From positions 11,463,225 to 11,527,224 of the forward strand of contig CM057226.1 in the NCBI GenBank assembly GCA_029891385.1: 64,000 nucleotides of DNA, written 5' to 3'. The notes beneath the pieces were generated by a model. It saw only the letters and a program-made list of their open reading frames with translations. It searched no databases and was not told where the DNA came from. Position numbers and translations under genes: made by a program. Source of the DNA: Erythroxylum novogranatense (lineage: Eukaryota; Streptophyta; Magnoliopsida; Malpighiales; Erythroxylaceae). Positions 24,047 to 35,520 of the stretch are shown piece by piece (positions within the stretch are counted from its first letter, which is position 1; every line of letters begins with the position of its first letter).

Positions 24047-24489
24047 TGGTTCTGACAGATTTTGTTTGGCATGCGTTCTTGGATTCGCTCCATGATCCTA
24101 CTGCTTTCCGTGATGAGTTCGATGTGAAGATACCTGCAAAACAAGGAAGGCACGTCAGGGGTTGTGTCCCGTTTAGCCCCTCCGACGATCAAGTAAGTCT
24201 TTTTGTGAAGGTGAGGTTGATCAATGCAGAAAAAACAACTAGGTTCTAATTTCGTACCTCAATTATGGGAAAACTATACCTTATATATGGTTTTGTAGCT
24301 AGGTTTAGGTTTTTACGTAGACTTCTACCTCTGCATGGTAGGTTTTCTCAAGCTAATGGGCTGTGGAAGGTGTGGATCGGGCTTGGGCCTGGCATGGCGA
24401 TTAGATAGGAGATTGACAATTGAAGAATGGACCAACCGGCCCATGGGTCGTCTTGATTGGGTCCGGGCCCTGCACAGCCGACCCGACCA
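24047..24489 (-). repeat. Tat B 3' LTR (443 bp)
   Basis: Reads TGGTTCTG...CCGACCA on the plus strand. It is a direct repeat of 33674-34105, and TG...CA ends fit an LTR in either orientation. It contains the shared phrases GATGAGTTCGATGTGAAGATAC and TTATATATGG. It is also a recognisable relative of the element C LTRs. Confidence 0.9.
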
Positions 24490-24511
24490 TAAGCCCCCCT
24501 ACTCCTCAAGT
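24490..24511 (-). other. Tat B polypurine tract
   Basis: On the minus strand this reads GAGGAGTAGGGGGGCTTA directly before the LTR start TGGTC. The same place in element C (36965-36985) is also purine-rich, reading GAGGAGTAGGGGCTTA. Confidence 0.85.
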
Positions 24512-24650
24512 CTGAGCGAAGAGAAGGGTCGTAGGAGTATGTAGGAGTTTTGTAGCTCGTCTGTGAAATAGCTCGTCAGGTGATCGATCGATCGGGCACT
24601 GACGTTGTAGGTCGGGTATGAGACAGCTCGGGTAGCCCCGGTCGATTAGA

Positions 24651-24780
24651 TGTCGATCGATTATACGTGACCGCTCGGATACCGACCGATTGTGCGTAAC
24701 TACTCGGATGCCGACCGATTGTACGTAACTACTCGGATGTCGACCGATTGTGCGTAACTGCTCGGATGCCGACCGATTGA
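24651..24780. repeat. 29-bp tandem repeat, four units and a partial fifth
   Basis: Units at 24651, 24680, 24709 and 24738, with a partial at 24767. Each carries CCGACCGATTGTGCGTAACTACTCGGAT with small changes. The corresponding region of element C (about 37175-37205) has one such unit only, so the array expanded in B. It lies between the polypurine tract and the antisense promoter. Confidence 0.85.
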
Positions 24781-25088
24781 CTGAGTGCCCCAACTGATCT
24801 GCCTTGACACTTATTGCGCGACAGCTCGTGCGTAAACAGATCCAGTGGTTATCATTGGCGAGCGTGCGGAGCATTTATTATGAGCGGCGCGTCTTGTCGA
24901 TAGCTTCGAGAATCAAAGCGTATCGTCTTTATGTAGTTACCGTATCCAGACGATCCTTTAAGCTGTTCGCGCCGCTTCCGGATTTCGATTAACCTAATTT
25001 GTCTCCGTTCAGATCGTGCGCGTGTCGGGAGCAGCTCGGATTTTCTCCACGCGTCGAGTTTTGGATGGATCGCAATTGAGCGTTTTCC

Positions 25089-25095
25089 TATAAAT
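25089..25095 (+). promoter_or_regulatory. TATA box of the antisense module in Tat B
   Basis: CCTATAAATGTTCA lies about 215 bp upstream of the first antisense ATG. The sister element keeps CTATAAATGTTCA at the same relative place (37551-37557), followed in both by a pyrimidine-rich stretch ending TTTCGTTCTT. Conservation of the core motif with that spacing supports a real promoter. There is no direct transcript evidence. Confidence 0.55.
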
Positions 25096-25304
25096 GTTCA
25101 AAGTCGACAGACGGTTTGCTTTTCTTCACTCTCATTTCGTTCTTCTTTGTTCTCTTGCTTTCGGCGCTTTTCTTATTCTCGGTTCGTGAGGTTTTCTCCG
25201 GCGTTGCTCAATTTTCCGAACTCTTACCACTAAATAGGTCGTCTACCGGTTCTCGGAGTGGGGTTTCTCCAAGAGATTGTGTTGACGAGAGATCGTCAGA
25301 AGTT

Positions 25305-26060
25305 ATGGCCGAAGTGACGGCAGTGTCAAGGTTGGGGGATGTTGAAGAGATTATGACAAGGGAACGGAAAGATGGGCTGGTGGTAAAAGAATTGCCCAAA
25401 GGCAAATCGAAGATGTCTGCGGCGGAGTTGAATAGGTCGATTGTTAGGAACAGCATCCCTCGGTCTTGGGGGCCTAGGCTGTCTTCGGGGGATGAAACGA
25501 TTGACAGCAACAGAGGTGGGTGGATTGCCGTATCTGAGTATTTCTTCTCGGTCGGGGGCTTGAGACTACCGTACGTGCCGATCGTGGATGAAGTGTGTCT
25601 TGACTATCGATTAAGGCGAGTCGATTCCTCCGAATGGGTGGAGGTTCATTAATGGGCTTGTCTTCTTTGTCTGACCAATTGGCTGTCCGCCTCGGTTAAC
25701 ATCTTCGCCACTTCTTAGAATGAGCGAGTCCGAGTTACGGGGTGGGATCCTTCACGATGTATAAGGATGTCGGTATCGCCCGGTATGGACGTCTGTAAAA
25801 TTACGGTTGTGACAAGTATTTTTAGTGAAGCCTCGGGGTCTTCTTAGATTCAGTAGTGGAGGTATCCCCTAGCGAAGCGATGGAATGACTTGTCAAGTCT
25901 ATTCTGTCTAGGAGGAGCGAGAGGTAGTCGGTTTGTATAAAGGAGCTCGGCCGATATAACCGCTCGGCTTATTTCGGGATCTGGGGTCGGTGGCTCTCTT
26001 GATTGACCCCATGCATGAGTTGGCGAGCTAGGAGAGGGCGCCTACTTTGGTTGACCCTCG
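25305..26060 (+). pseudogene. Antisense ORF1 of Tat B, frameshifted
   Basis: ATG 25305 opens a frame matching antisense ORF1 of element C over about 110 codons, including TRERKDGLVV, LNRSI, IP.SWGPRL and FFSVGGLRLPYVPIVDEVC. It ends at a stop near 25650 after a frame change close to 25610. Matching text continues in other frames to the conserved GGTTGACCC near 26050. The family looks like the one Pfam names putative gypsy type transposon (PF04195-like). That is recognition by eye, and its biochemical role is not known. At the place where C has a TGA, B has a Trp codon (TGGAATGAC, near 25885). Confidence 0.7.
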
Positions 26061-26130
26061 TGGTTGATTTGTTTTTCTTACTTGTAAGTTTTGGTTCGAT
26101 TTCTAACTTGCTTTCTTTGTTTGTGCAGCC

Positions 26131-27506
26131 ATGGTTAAGGTTAATACTTTCCCCGGCCCTCTTAAGTCAGCCAAGGGTAAGCGTCAAGCCGCGGGGCCTT
26201 CAGGAGTCAGAGGTCAGGGAGATAGGGGGGAGGTAGGTTCGATGGTTGTTCGACCAATTGCTTAGAACGGAGTGTTCCTCCGACTGTCTTGAGCCTTTGT
26301 GGCCCTAACGTGTGGTCGTCCCTTTGGTGAGTACGTGGTTGTGATCGAGGAGGAGGAGGAGGAGGTTGAACGACCTCTGAAGAGGAGAAGGGGGGCTCGG
26401 GTTGTCGACCAACCTCTCCAAGTAGTCGACCGACCTTCTCAAGTGGTCAACCGACCTCCTTGCCCCTTGGACCAAAGCAAGGGGAAAGGGAAAGTGGGAG
26501 ATTGTGCTGCCCCGTCTGTCCAGGGAAAAGGGAAGAAGCCGGTAGGGAGCGCAGACAAGTGGGAGGTGGCGATTAGCCTCGAGAAGACTGCCTCGATCGC
26601 TGATGCCTAAGTGGCTCGTCATCTCGCTGAGAAGGTTATTCCTCCTTCAGACGAGGAGCGCTTTGATGAGTTAAGTCTTGAGGAGATGATGAGCCACGCC
26701 ATCCACAATTCAATGAGAGATGTGGCTCTCACTTTGTTAACGCATCAGCGAATCGATCTGTTGAATCGGGAGATCAATTCCCTCTGGAAGCGGTGGACGG
26801 TTTGAAAGCGAGCTCTCGGAGGTCGAGAGGAAAGAGACTTCTCCGGGCTCAACTTTCTTCCTTGGAGGAGGACAAGAAACTACGGGAGGAGGGCGCGATG
26901 TCTGAGAGCCCAGCTTGCTTGGGAGAGGAGGAGGAGCTCCTTGAAGGCTCGGCTCATCGGGAGGAGGCGAAAGGGTAAGGGCAATGGCGGCTAGGAACAA
27001 GCTGTCCAGGAATATCTTGGCGTTGAGGCGGCTTGAGTCGGAGGGTGCTCGAGGAGAAATCCCTCGAGACCATGCTCAAGCGAGGATACGTTGAGGAGGT
27101 GCAAGCCTCCGTGAAGGAACAAAGGTTGGCGATCCTGCGATGGCAGAGGCGGTTCTTACAGGAGGAGTGCTTGGAGTACTCCTGTGACCTGGCCCTCATG
27201 ATCTTGAAGAATTGTTATAACGCCTGCGTTCCTGAGGGGTCGAACGGTCCTTCGTTTGAGAGGTTTGCCGAGCCGTTGCTTCCTACCGCGCTTGGCCTTT
27301 CTCTAGAGGAAGTGACGGAGAGAGCCATGGAGGACCGGGGCCCAGTCCTGAATGAGGAGTTGGATCTTAGATCTGCCGAGGAGGACAAGCTTCCTCGTGA
27401 GGATACTTCTCTGACCGCTCAATTGGACCATGCTCCGGCTTCGGCTTTTCCGCCCGCTTCCGAGGGTTCTCCTGGACATCCTCCACTTCCCTACATAGAC
27501 TTTTAA
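26131..27506 (+). pseudogene. Antisense ORF2 of Tat B, broken
   Basis: ATG 26131 (MVKVNTFPGPLKSAKGKRQ) corresponds to the start of antisense ORF2 in element C and follows TGTGCAGCC, as there. The frame stops within ~45 codons. Later pieces match C in other frames: the acidic stretch before PLKRRR at 26340-26400, a Lys/Gln/Pro-rich section, and the C-terminal region at 27033-27506 with RWQRRFLQEECLEYSCDLAL, GPSFERFAEPLLP, LGLSLEEVTERA and an acidic tail. The coiled-coil centre is partly deleted. No full protein can be made from this copy. Confidence 0.75.
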
Positions 27507-27649
27507 GGCTCACCTGGTCGGGCTTGTGGCCGGGGCAAATTGATACTAATGAAATTTTACCTTTGCCTCATTTTTCGATATCTTTTTAGTATTTATGCTC
27601 TTTATTTTCGATGTATGTTGAGTTTTGATGAAGTTGCTTCGTAGTCGGC

Positions 27650-28150
27650 CGGCCGAGGTCGACTTATAGTAGAGTCGAATCGAGGTGCCAAGAATCTCAT
27701 CTTGGTGACCGATCGACCCTTGATCGATTTGTGTCGATGCCGAGCTTGGTCCCAAGAAACTTGTCTTGGTGACTGACCGGCCGTAGTCGATCTATGGAGA
27801 TGCGGCGAGGTCCCGAGGATCTTGTCTTGGCGACTGACCGATTATAGTTAATCTATGGAGATTTGAGCGAGGTCCCAAGGATCTTGTCTTGGCGACTGAC
27901 CGACCGTAGTCGGTCTATGGAGATGCCAAGTGATGGCGAATGAGGTCCCAAAGATCTTGTCTTGGCAACCCGACCGACCGTAGTCGGTCTATGGAGATGC
28001 CGAGTGATGGCGAATGAGGTCCCAAGGATCTTGTCTTAGCGACCCGACCGATCGTAGTCGATTATGGAATCCGAGTGATGGCGAATGAGGTCCCAAGGAT
28101 CTTGTCTTGGGGACTGTTGACCATAATCGGTCTATGGAATCTTGGGCGAT
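27650..28150. repeat. Degenerate ~75-bp tandem array between antisense module and pol, Tat B
   Basis: About six to seven units with the phrases GGTCCCAAGGATCTTGTCTT, GGCGAC, GACCGACCGTAGTCGGTCTA and TGGAGATGCCGAGTGATGG. Unit lengths vary because of small deletions. The same unit, at an exact 75 bp, occurs in element C (40225-40511 and 50235-50320). The array sits where the antisense module and pol converge. Confidence 0.85.
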
Positions 28151-28333
28151 GGATGATTGGATTTTCTACTCTTTGCCACATATAATGTAACTCTTTATTG
28201 CCAAGAAATCTGAAACCCTTTATTAATGATAGCGAGGCGTGGGCGTTAAAAAACACTGGCGAGGGACAGGAAAAAGGTACCCACAAGTATACAAAAATGA
28301 TAATAAAGAAAGATTAACTAGAATAAAACTTAT

Positions 28334-30568
28334 CTACTGGTAAAACGCCTTCAAGTTTTGTGAATTCCAAGGCCTTGGTAGAACCTTTCCTTCGCATCGG
28401 CGAGGATGTAAGAACCATGCCCGACTTGCTTAATCGATCGATAAGGTCCTTCCACGCCCGTCAGAGCTTTCAGGATGCTTCCACCGCCTCGGCTTTTAAG
28501 TAGGGCGTAACCACCTACCTTTACATCGCATTCGACAACCCTTACGTTGTAGAATTTGGTTGTCTTTTGCACGATAGCTTACGAGCGGCTGCCCTTTCTC
28601 TATCCTCACCGAGGAGAGCGAGTTACGCTCTGCGGGCTTCATCATTCCGCTTCTTCATAGCCCGACACCCTTTGATTGTGCAATCGCCTCTCTTTGGAAC
28701 TAAAGCTTACGCCTAAAGTAATTACGAGCGGTGTTTCCCTGTGACTCCGTTCGGTGTGATTCTGTATGCCCACAACACCGTCTAGTTCTTCCACCTGTGT
28801 CTTCGGCCATCCAGCACTTCTTGAGGCGTTCATTATCTTTTTATTGGTGTTCTCCGCGAGTCCGTTGCTTTGGGGATGAGCTACCGAAGTCAGCTGTAGC
28901 TTGATCTTTAGTCGGTCGCAGAAATCTCTGAACTTGTCGTTGTCGAACTACCGACCGTTATCCGTAACCAATACCATGGGCATCCCGAAGCGAGTAAGTA
29001 TGTTCTTCGTCACAAAGTTCTCTACCTTCTGCTCGAAAATTGTAGCGACCGCTTCCCCTTCTGCCCATTTGGTGAAGTATTCCACCGCCACTATCAAGAA
29101 CTTCTTCTTCCCGGGACCGAGAGGGAAAGGCCCCAGTATATCCATTCCCATCGCGAACGGGATAGGATGGCTCACAATTTTCATCCTTCGATTATTTGGT
29201 GAGGCAAGTCTTTGTTTCTCTGGCGAGGCCTCGCATCGGTCGACTTTCTCCTGGAAGTCTCTTCTCATTGTCGGCCAGTAGTTCCCTTGTCTGATCAGTC
29301 TGTGAGCCAACATTCTGCCTCCTACATGGTTTCCACATCCCTTCATGGACTTCGCCATTGCACCTTTCGGCTTCTTCTTCATTCAAGCATCGAAGCGGTG
29401 GCGGTCGTAAGACCAGCTTGTATAGAGTGTCGTTAACGGCCGTGTACTCGATCGCCTTTATTCTCGGTTTCTTGGCCTCAAGCGAGTCTTAGGTTGTTTT
29501 CCTCAAAAGGTATTGTATGATCGGTTCCATCCAACTCGATCGACTGGTACTTATGTCGAGAGCTTCCTTGGCTTTTTGAATGCTAGGTCGGTCTAGTCGT
29601 TCGACCAGGACATTGTTCATGGCGTCACGGTCGGAAGCCATTTTGGAGAGCGCGTCCGCTTTAGCTTTTTGAGCTCGTTCTATTCTGTTGATCGAGTACT
29701 GTTTGAAATTGCTCAACTCCTGCTTTACCAGCTCCAGGTACTTGATCATGTTGTTCCCCTTGGCCTCATACTGCCCGGTGACTTGACCGACCACCACTTG
29801 GCTATCGCTATATATTTTTAGATGCCTTATCTCCAGTTCCTTAGCCAGTTGGAGACCGGTTATCAGGGCCTCGTATTCTGCTTCGTTATTGAAGGCTTTG
29901 AACTCAAGTCGAAGGGCGTATTCCACCTTTTCTTCATTGTGCGGGTTGATCAACACTACTCCCGCTCCACATCCCTCGGCATTGGATGACCCGTCAACAA
30001 ACAAGCTCCACGTAGGGAGCTGCTCGTCCTTCGAGTTAGGTTGGCTCATCTCCGCGATGAAGTCTGCCAACACCTGCGCTTTAATGGTCGTGTGAGGTCT
30101 GTACTGTATGTCAAACTCTCCCAGCTCTACCGCCCACTTTATTAGTCGGCCCGAAGTTTCGGGCTTTTGAAGGCATTGCCTTAGGGGTTGGTCGGTCCAT
30201 ACCTCAATTGTATGACTTTGGAAGTAAGGCCTTAGCTTCCGAGCCGCCATTATCAGGGAGAGGGCTAGTTTCTCTATTGGCGTGTATCGCGTTTTCGGTC
30301 CGGTTAATACTTTGTTGACGTAATAGATAGGGTGTTGGTCGTTTTCCTCCGATTGAATAAGTACCGCGCTGACCGACCCCTCCGTAACCGCCAAGTATAT
30401 AATCAGGTTCTCTCCCTCTACCGGGCTTTGCAGGATAGGCGGACTAGATAGGTATTGCTTTAAGTGTTGAAAAGCTTTCTCACACTCGTCTGGCCATTGG
30501 AACTGAGCCACGTTCGCTTTCCTCAAGATCTTGAAAAATGGGAGGCACTTGTCCCCCAATCTGGACAC
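28334..30568 (-). pseudogene. pol: Tat B pol: RNase H, archaeal-type RNase H and integrase
   Basis: The best piece is a 359-codon frame at 29489-30568. It holds the RT/RNase H connection, gypsy RNase H (YLAVTEGSVSAVLIQ) and the second RNase H (WSLFVDGSSNAEGCGAG, NNEAEYEALITGLQLA, IYSDSQVVVGQV). Downstream, integrase pieces are in changing frames: the zinc-binding segment GNHVGGRMLAHRLIRQG, MDILGPFPLG, EYFTKWAE and VTDNGR. A TAG after that motif replaces the Gln codon seen in element C. The C-terminal end LKAFYQ stops at 28334-28336. Defective, but the domain order is complete. Confidence 0.88.
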
Positions 30569-32104
30569 AAATCTACTCAGGGAGACTATTCGACCGATCG
30601 ATCTCTACTATTCTTTCAAGGACCTTGGTGAAGGCATTTGGGCGATGGCTTCAATCTTCTGGATTAGCTTCAATCCCGTTGAGTAATCATGAGACGAGAA
30701 TTTTCGGAAGCCACACCAAAGAAGCGGTTTTAGGGTTGACTTCATCGAAATTTATCAAGTGTATGGAAGACTTCTTTTAAATCATCCACATGCTCGCGCG
30801 TAGTCTTACTTTTAACCACCATATCATCCACGTAAGCTTGACGATCGACCTATCTGTGTTTTGAAGACCTCCATGACGAGCCGTTGATAAGTAGCTGACA
30901 TTCTTTAGACCGAGCGACATCACTTGGTAACAATCGTGCCACAGTCGGTGATGAGGCGGTCTTTCCTCGTCTTCAAGGCTCATCGAGTTTGATGGTAGCA
31001 GAAGGCATCGAAGCGAGAATTCATGTCCCGAGGTGGAGTCTACTATTTGGTCGATCTTGGGCGAGAAGCCGTCCTTTGGACATGCTTTGTTCAAATCGGT
31101 GAAATCTATGCATTCTCCACTTCCCGTTCTTTTTTCACTAAAACCACATTGGCGAGCCATTGAGTACTTGACTTCTCGGATGAACCCGACCTCGAGTAAT
31201 TTTCTACTTCTTTCTCGACCACCTCACCGCGCTCCTTGCGTGCCATCGCTTCTTCATCGATCGGTTTGTAGTCATGCCAGATATCACAGAGTGCGATGCA
31301 ACCGATCGGAAAATTCGGGCATGTCGCTCGGCACCAAGCGAAGACCGATCTATTTTTCACCAGACGGTGTGATCTCTTTAACTGTGCTCTGCTGACTCGG
31401 AACCTAGGTTTGTGAATTTAGAAGGTGAACCGTCGATCCGACCCATTGTGTTTCTTCTCTTGGGTTCATCTATCTATATCTCGTCGGTTCTCACATCAAG
31501 AGAGCTCGTCGATTACCGCCCCATCTAATGTCTTCGTTTCCGCTAAGTAACATTCCACGGCAATTCTCTGTGACCTGACAATACCAACTCCGTGGGGTGT
31601 CGGGAACTTCATAACTGGTAGTAGGTGGAGGCGGCCGTCTGAGGGCATTTGAGTAGCCCCCGATTATTGCATGTATGCCCGCGAAACTTGACGACTAGGA
31701 ACTCAGCGTCCCTTTACTACGACGTATGGCTTCACTCGAACTTCACTTTCAAATTCACCCGGCGAGCGGGTGGTGGCCTTGATTACTCCTTTAATGGGAC
31801 CGTCTGTAGGTAGTAGTCGGTCTTCGGGTACCTTCATCTGCTTGAAGGCATCGTAATACAACAAATCGACCGAACTTCCCGTGTCAATCATCACCCGCTT
31901 CACCTCGTAACCGTCCATATTCAGATTTACCATGAGTGCGTCGTCACGGGGGAACCTTATTCTATCGAGGTCGGACTCATCGAATGATATCATCCTGTCG
32001 GTCTCCCTTGGCTTTTTAGTGGATGAGTCTCTGCCGACCTGTTTGGCATATCTCTTTCTCCCTTTAGTGGTGGATCCGCCAGCTGCATTTCCACCGAATA
32101 TCAT
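30569..32104 (-). pseudogene. pol: Tat B pol: protease and reverse transcriptase
   Basis: The protease is readable at 31703-32104, with catalytic VMIDTGSSVDLLYYDAF, then a frame break. RT motifs IDFTDLNKAC and PKIDQIVDSTSG lie at about 31080-31160. The AYVDDMVVKSK active-site segment is present near 30800-30840, but the open frame there reads it out of register. Comparison with 52385-54628 shows many one- and two-base losses in this copy, often at CTG or CAG. Confidence 0.85.
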
Positions 32105-33571
32105 ATTAATGACTCCAGTTGGTCGGTCGTCTTGTTGCCCGACATTCCCATCGTTTCTTTCCCTTGATCGCCCTCTCTCTTCTCGTCGATTATCTGTATT
32201 CAGTATTACGCCTCCTCCGTCATTCTGTCATTTTAGCCTCCAGGCGATCGCTTATTGTCCGACCGACTTCGCCTGCTACCGATTGTCCCGATCAGCGTTT
32301 AGATTCGTCTTCTGAATCGGCCTAACCTTCCCTTTGTATGAGGGATTGATTTCTTTTTCAATTGCCAAGAATCTTAGTATCATGACCAACCTCAGGGAAG
32401 CAATGATATAGGTCCGGTTCTATGTTTGTAAGGGTCTTCATTTTATTGGGCTCTCGGATAGTCTCCCCATCCGCTCTCATGGCAGCTTGAAGACTTCCGC
32501 ATATCGTTTGTTAAGCGGGGTAAAGTCTTGTTGATGCCATCGCCGGTGATCGGCTTTCTAGGTCGATCGATCCAGTATGTCTTTGTGAGACTCATCGCCT
32601 ACCACTCGCCCATGATCATCCGCGGTGTTTTGTATTCTTTAATACTTCTTGAGCTGAATGTACTTGTCGCCGATGTCCGATCTCTGAATAGATCTGGGTT
32701 GATCGAGGGCTAGCGACTTCTTAAACTCCTCGTCCTCGTATTGCTTTCATAAGCGCGGCCAAGCGTAGGCGAAGCAAGTGAGGTCGGGGACCTCGACCGC
32801 CGTTATTGAACCAAGTGATGAACTCTCAGACTTTCATTCCTTCCTTGGGTGAGTTGCATCACCTCCAAAGTATCTTCGTGATCGTTCTTCGTAGCGAATG
32901 GTTGAGAAAAGTAGTCCGAAATCCTCAAAGCAAGTGATCTGACTTTGAGGTAGACTATTGAACCAACGTCGGGCTCCTCTTGAAAGGCCGTCTGAAGCCT
33001 TACATTGGATGGCATCCGACGCGCATCTTGATTCATCATCATTGGAAGTGTTGTAAGTAGTCGAAAGGGGGTCGGTCTTGCGGTGTATTTTTTGGCGTTG
33101 GTATTTTGGTTTACGGTGCCGGAGGCGATCAAAATTTCGAGTGAAGGAGAGCTATATTGTGATGTCGGCGATCTGGCGGAAGCTTCATAATGCATTAATC
33201 CGATCATCCATGATTTTTCTAGGTTTTCGTCTCGGTGACGATCGGTCGTCATCTTTGTCTGTCATCGCGCGACTGCCTTGCGAGATAAATTCCATTATCT
33301 TGTTGAGATTGCAAAATCTGGCGGATCAATAGATCGATCGCTTCCTCAATCTGCTTTCTGGTGAGGAGGTGTGCTGAAGCGGAACATGATCCGCATCCGA
33401 TCGGTGCGGAGATTGGTGCATATTGAGTCTGGCGTTATCCTCTAAAGCGACACTGTTCTTCTTGTTCCAAATCACGAGGTTGTGGTTGATCGTTAGGATC
33501 GAGGATTCGTCGCGAAACATGTGTTGTTGCAGTGCGCGAGTTGCGGTGGTATGCAAACCCATGCGTTACAT
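32105..33571 (-). pseudogene. gag: Tat B gag, heavily broken
   Basis: Fragments match element C: an N-terminal piece from 33562 (MGLHTTATRALQQ), a Gag core piece around 32803-33252 (TTDRHRDENLEKS, VMQLTQGRNESL), and a basic region before the protease. At the upstream ATG shared with C the next codon is a stop here (ATG TAA), where C has ATG CAA. No intact Gag. Confidence 0.75.
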
Positions 33572-33655
33572 CACCGGAGCCGCAACAACGGCTATATCGG
33601 GGGTTCATCGCCGCTACCGACCGATCTATGTGTTTACGGACGTGGTGCGAAAGTC

Positions 33656-33672
33656 GGGCCCCGGTGGCGCCA
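33656..33672 (-). other. Tat B primer-binding site
   Basis: Minus strand reads ATGGCGCCACCGGGGCC next to the LTR end AACCA. TGGCGCC starts are typical for Tat elements. The exact tRNA partner is not assigned. Confidence 0.7.
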
Positions 33673-33673
33673 T

Positions 33674-34105
33674 TGGTTACGCCAGATTTGGTTTGAATCT
33701 ATGCGTTCTGATTCGCTCCATGATCCCGCCGCTTTCCGTGATGAGTTCGATGTGAAGATACGCAAAACAAGGAAGGCACGTCGGGGTTGTGTCCGATTAG
33801 CCCTCCGACGATCAAATCGTCTTTTGTGAAGGTGAGGTTGATCGATGCGAAAAAACAACTAGGTTACGATTTGTACCTCGATTATGGGAAAACTATACCT
33901 TATATATGATTTTGTAGCTAGGTTTAGGTTTTACGTGAGACTTCACTCTGCGTGGTAGGTTTTCTCATCTTAATAAGTACGTGGAAGGCGTGGATCGAAC
34001 TGGTTTGGCATGGCCATTAGGTAGGAGATTGACAATTAAAAAATGGACCGACCGATCCATGGGTCCTCTTGACTGGGTCCGGGCCCTGCACGGCCGACCC
34101 GACCA
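33674..34105 (-). repeat. Tat B 5' LTR (432 bp)
   Basis: Direct repeat of 24047-24489, starting TGGTTACG and ending CCGACCA on the plus strand. It is slightly shorter through small deletions. Confidence 0.9.
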
Positions 34106-34110
34106 CTCTC

Positions 34111-34744
34111 CAATTTTTTTTTCCAGGAAATACATCGCAATCTCATCGAAGTATACATATAACTCCAAGAATGATATCGATAAGAGTAATTGACTAATTG
34201 CTCCTATTTATGGATTATAATTATAATGCGCAAGCATGCAAAAATTTCTGCCGATCATTTAGTTGTTGAAGCGGTAACTAATGCTGTACATGTGAATCAA
34301 AATTACCCTCCGGCTCTAACAGGCACGTAAACTCACGCATCAACGATTCTACTAGTAATTTCAAGACTCGTCTTTGAAGAGAAGATAGTTAAAAAGATAC
34401 CGACACTACAAATTATTATATCCATCTGCCCTTCTTTTCCACACAATTTCTAGTCTATGGCAAGCCAATTCATTGCGATTTCACCAAATGTCAAAAGCTT
34501 ATTTGAGAAAACCTCAAATTCTGCGATAAAATAGGTCGAAAAAGCGACTTTTGACCCAAAAAGTAGGACTAAACGTAATCTTGTTTGAGTAGTGATTGTG
34601 GGATTAGCGTAAGCAGATCTTTTTCTATTGCACGATACTGTAAAATGGAGAACTAACTTTCTACTCATCTACAGTATTACGGCGGTTTTGCTCATCCTGG
34701 GGATCATATCATTGTTAAGAAACCAATCTTGTAAAAGTGGAAAT
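34111..34744. other. Spacer between Tat B and the AT-rich duplication
   Basis: No gene recognised. The only frame of note (34450-34668, minus, 72 codons) has no recognisable domain. Confidence 0.5.
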
Positions 34745-34749
34745 TATTT

Positions 34750-35520
34750 TAATCAATGTTTTAAAAATTAGATCAAAAGTTAAACTAATAAAATAATAGG
34801 TTTAAAATTTAAAAGATTTAACCAATATTAGATCATTATAGAACCAATTAAAAATTAAATAAAATTAAAGAATTAAAAACATTATTGAAATATTATCTTT
34901 ATCTAACAAAAATTTAAAGTTTAATTACAAAAGAGATTGTAAAATAAAATTTTATTTTTTATTTTAGCTTATAAAACTTATTAATTAATAAAATTAATCG
35001 ATTAATTAATAAATTAATCAATTTTAGCAAAAATTATTAAAGTAAATTGGATTGAAAAGTTAAAAATCAAACTGAAAAATTGGACGGTTTAACGTTTTAC
35101 AATTGAATCGACTAAATCAGCTGAATTTTTAATCATTGAGTTTAACCAATGTTTTAAAAATCAGATCAAAAGTTAAATTACTAAGATAAGAGATTTAAAG
35201 TTTAAAAGGTTCAACTAATATTAAATCGGTTAAAAATTGAATAAAATTTAAGAATTTGAAATATGATTAAAAAGATTGTCCTTACCCACCAAAAATTTTA
35301 AATTTTAATTAAAAGATATTATTAAATAAAATTAATAGATTTATTTTAGTGTATAAGAAGTTATTAATTTATAAAATTAATCAATTAATTAATAAACTGA
35401 TTATTTTTAACAATAAGAGTTATTGAAATAAATCGAACTGAAAAATTAAAATTGAACCGTTCAAAATTTTTATGATTGAATAAGTTGAAACAGTTGAAAT
35501 TTTTAAATATTAGTTTTAAC
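34750..35520. repeat. AT-rich tandem duplication, two units of about 400 bp
   Basis: CAATGTTTTAAAAATnAGATC begins at about 34754 and again at 35152. Both units continue with AAAAGTTAAA, GGTTTAAAATTTAAAAG-like text, ACCAATATTA, then TTAATTAATAAAnTGAT, and end with GAACTGAAAAATTAAA-like text. The pattern resembles small hAT- or Mutator-type non-autonomous elements, but I cannot define terminal inverted repeats or a target duplication. Confidence 0.65.

Larger units (their letters stand above)
24047..34105 (-). mobile_element. Tat-lineage Ty3/gypsy retrotransposon B, full length, degenerate, with antisense gene module
   Basis: Matching LTRs (24047-24489 and 33674-34105) flank gag, protease, RT, RNase H, a second archaeal-type RNase H and integrase, all on the minus strand. 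The second RNase H is a hallmark of the Tat lineage. Flanks are CTCTT (24042-24046) and CTCTC (34106-34110), a 4/5 target duplication. Between the end of pol and the 3' LTR lie a tandem repeat array and a plus-strand gene module. It is a sister of element C at 36542-56384 but with far more indels. Minus-strand order is 5' LTR, PBS, gag, pol, repeats, antisense module, polypurine tract, 3' LTR. Confidence 0.9.

Noticed and set aside
34450..34668. 72-codon minus-strand ORF
   Set aside because: No recognisable domain, repeat partner or splice context.
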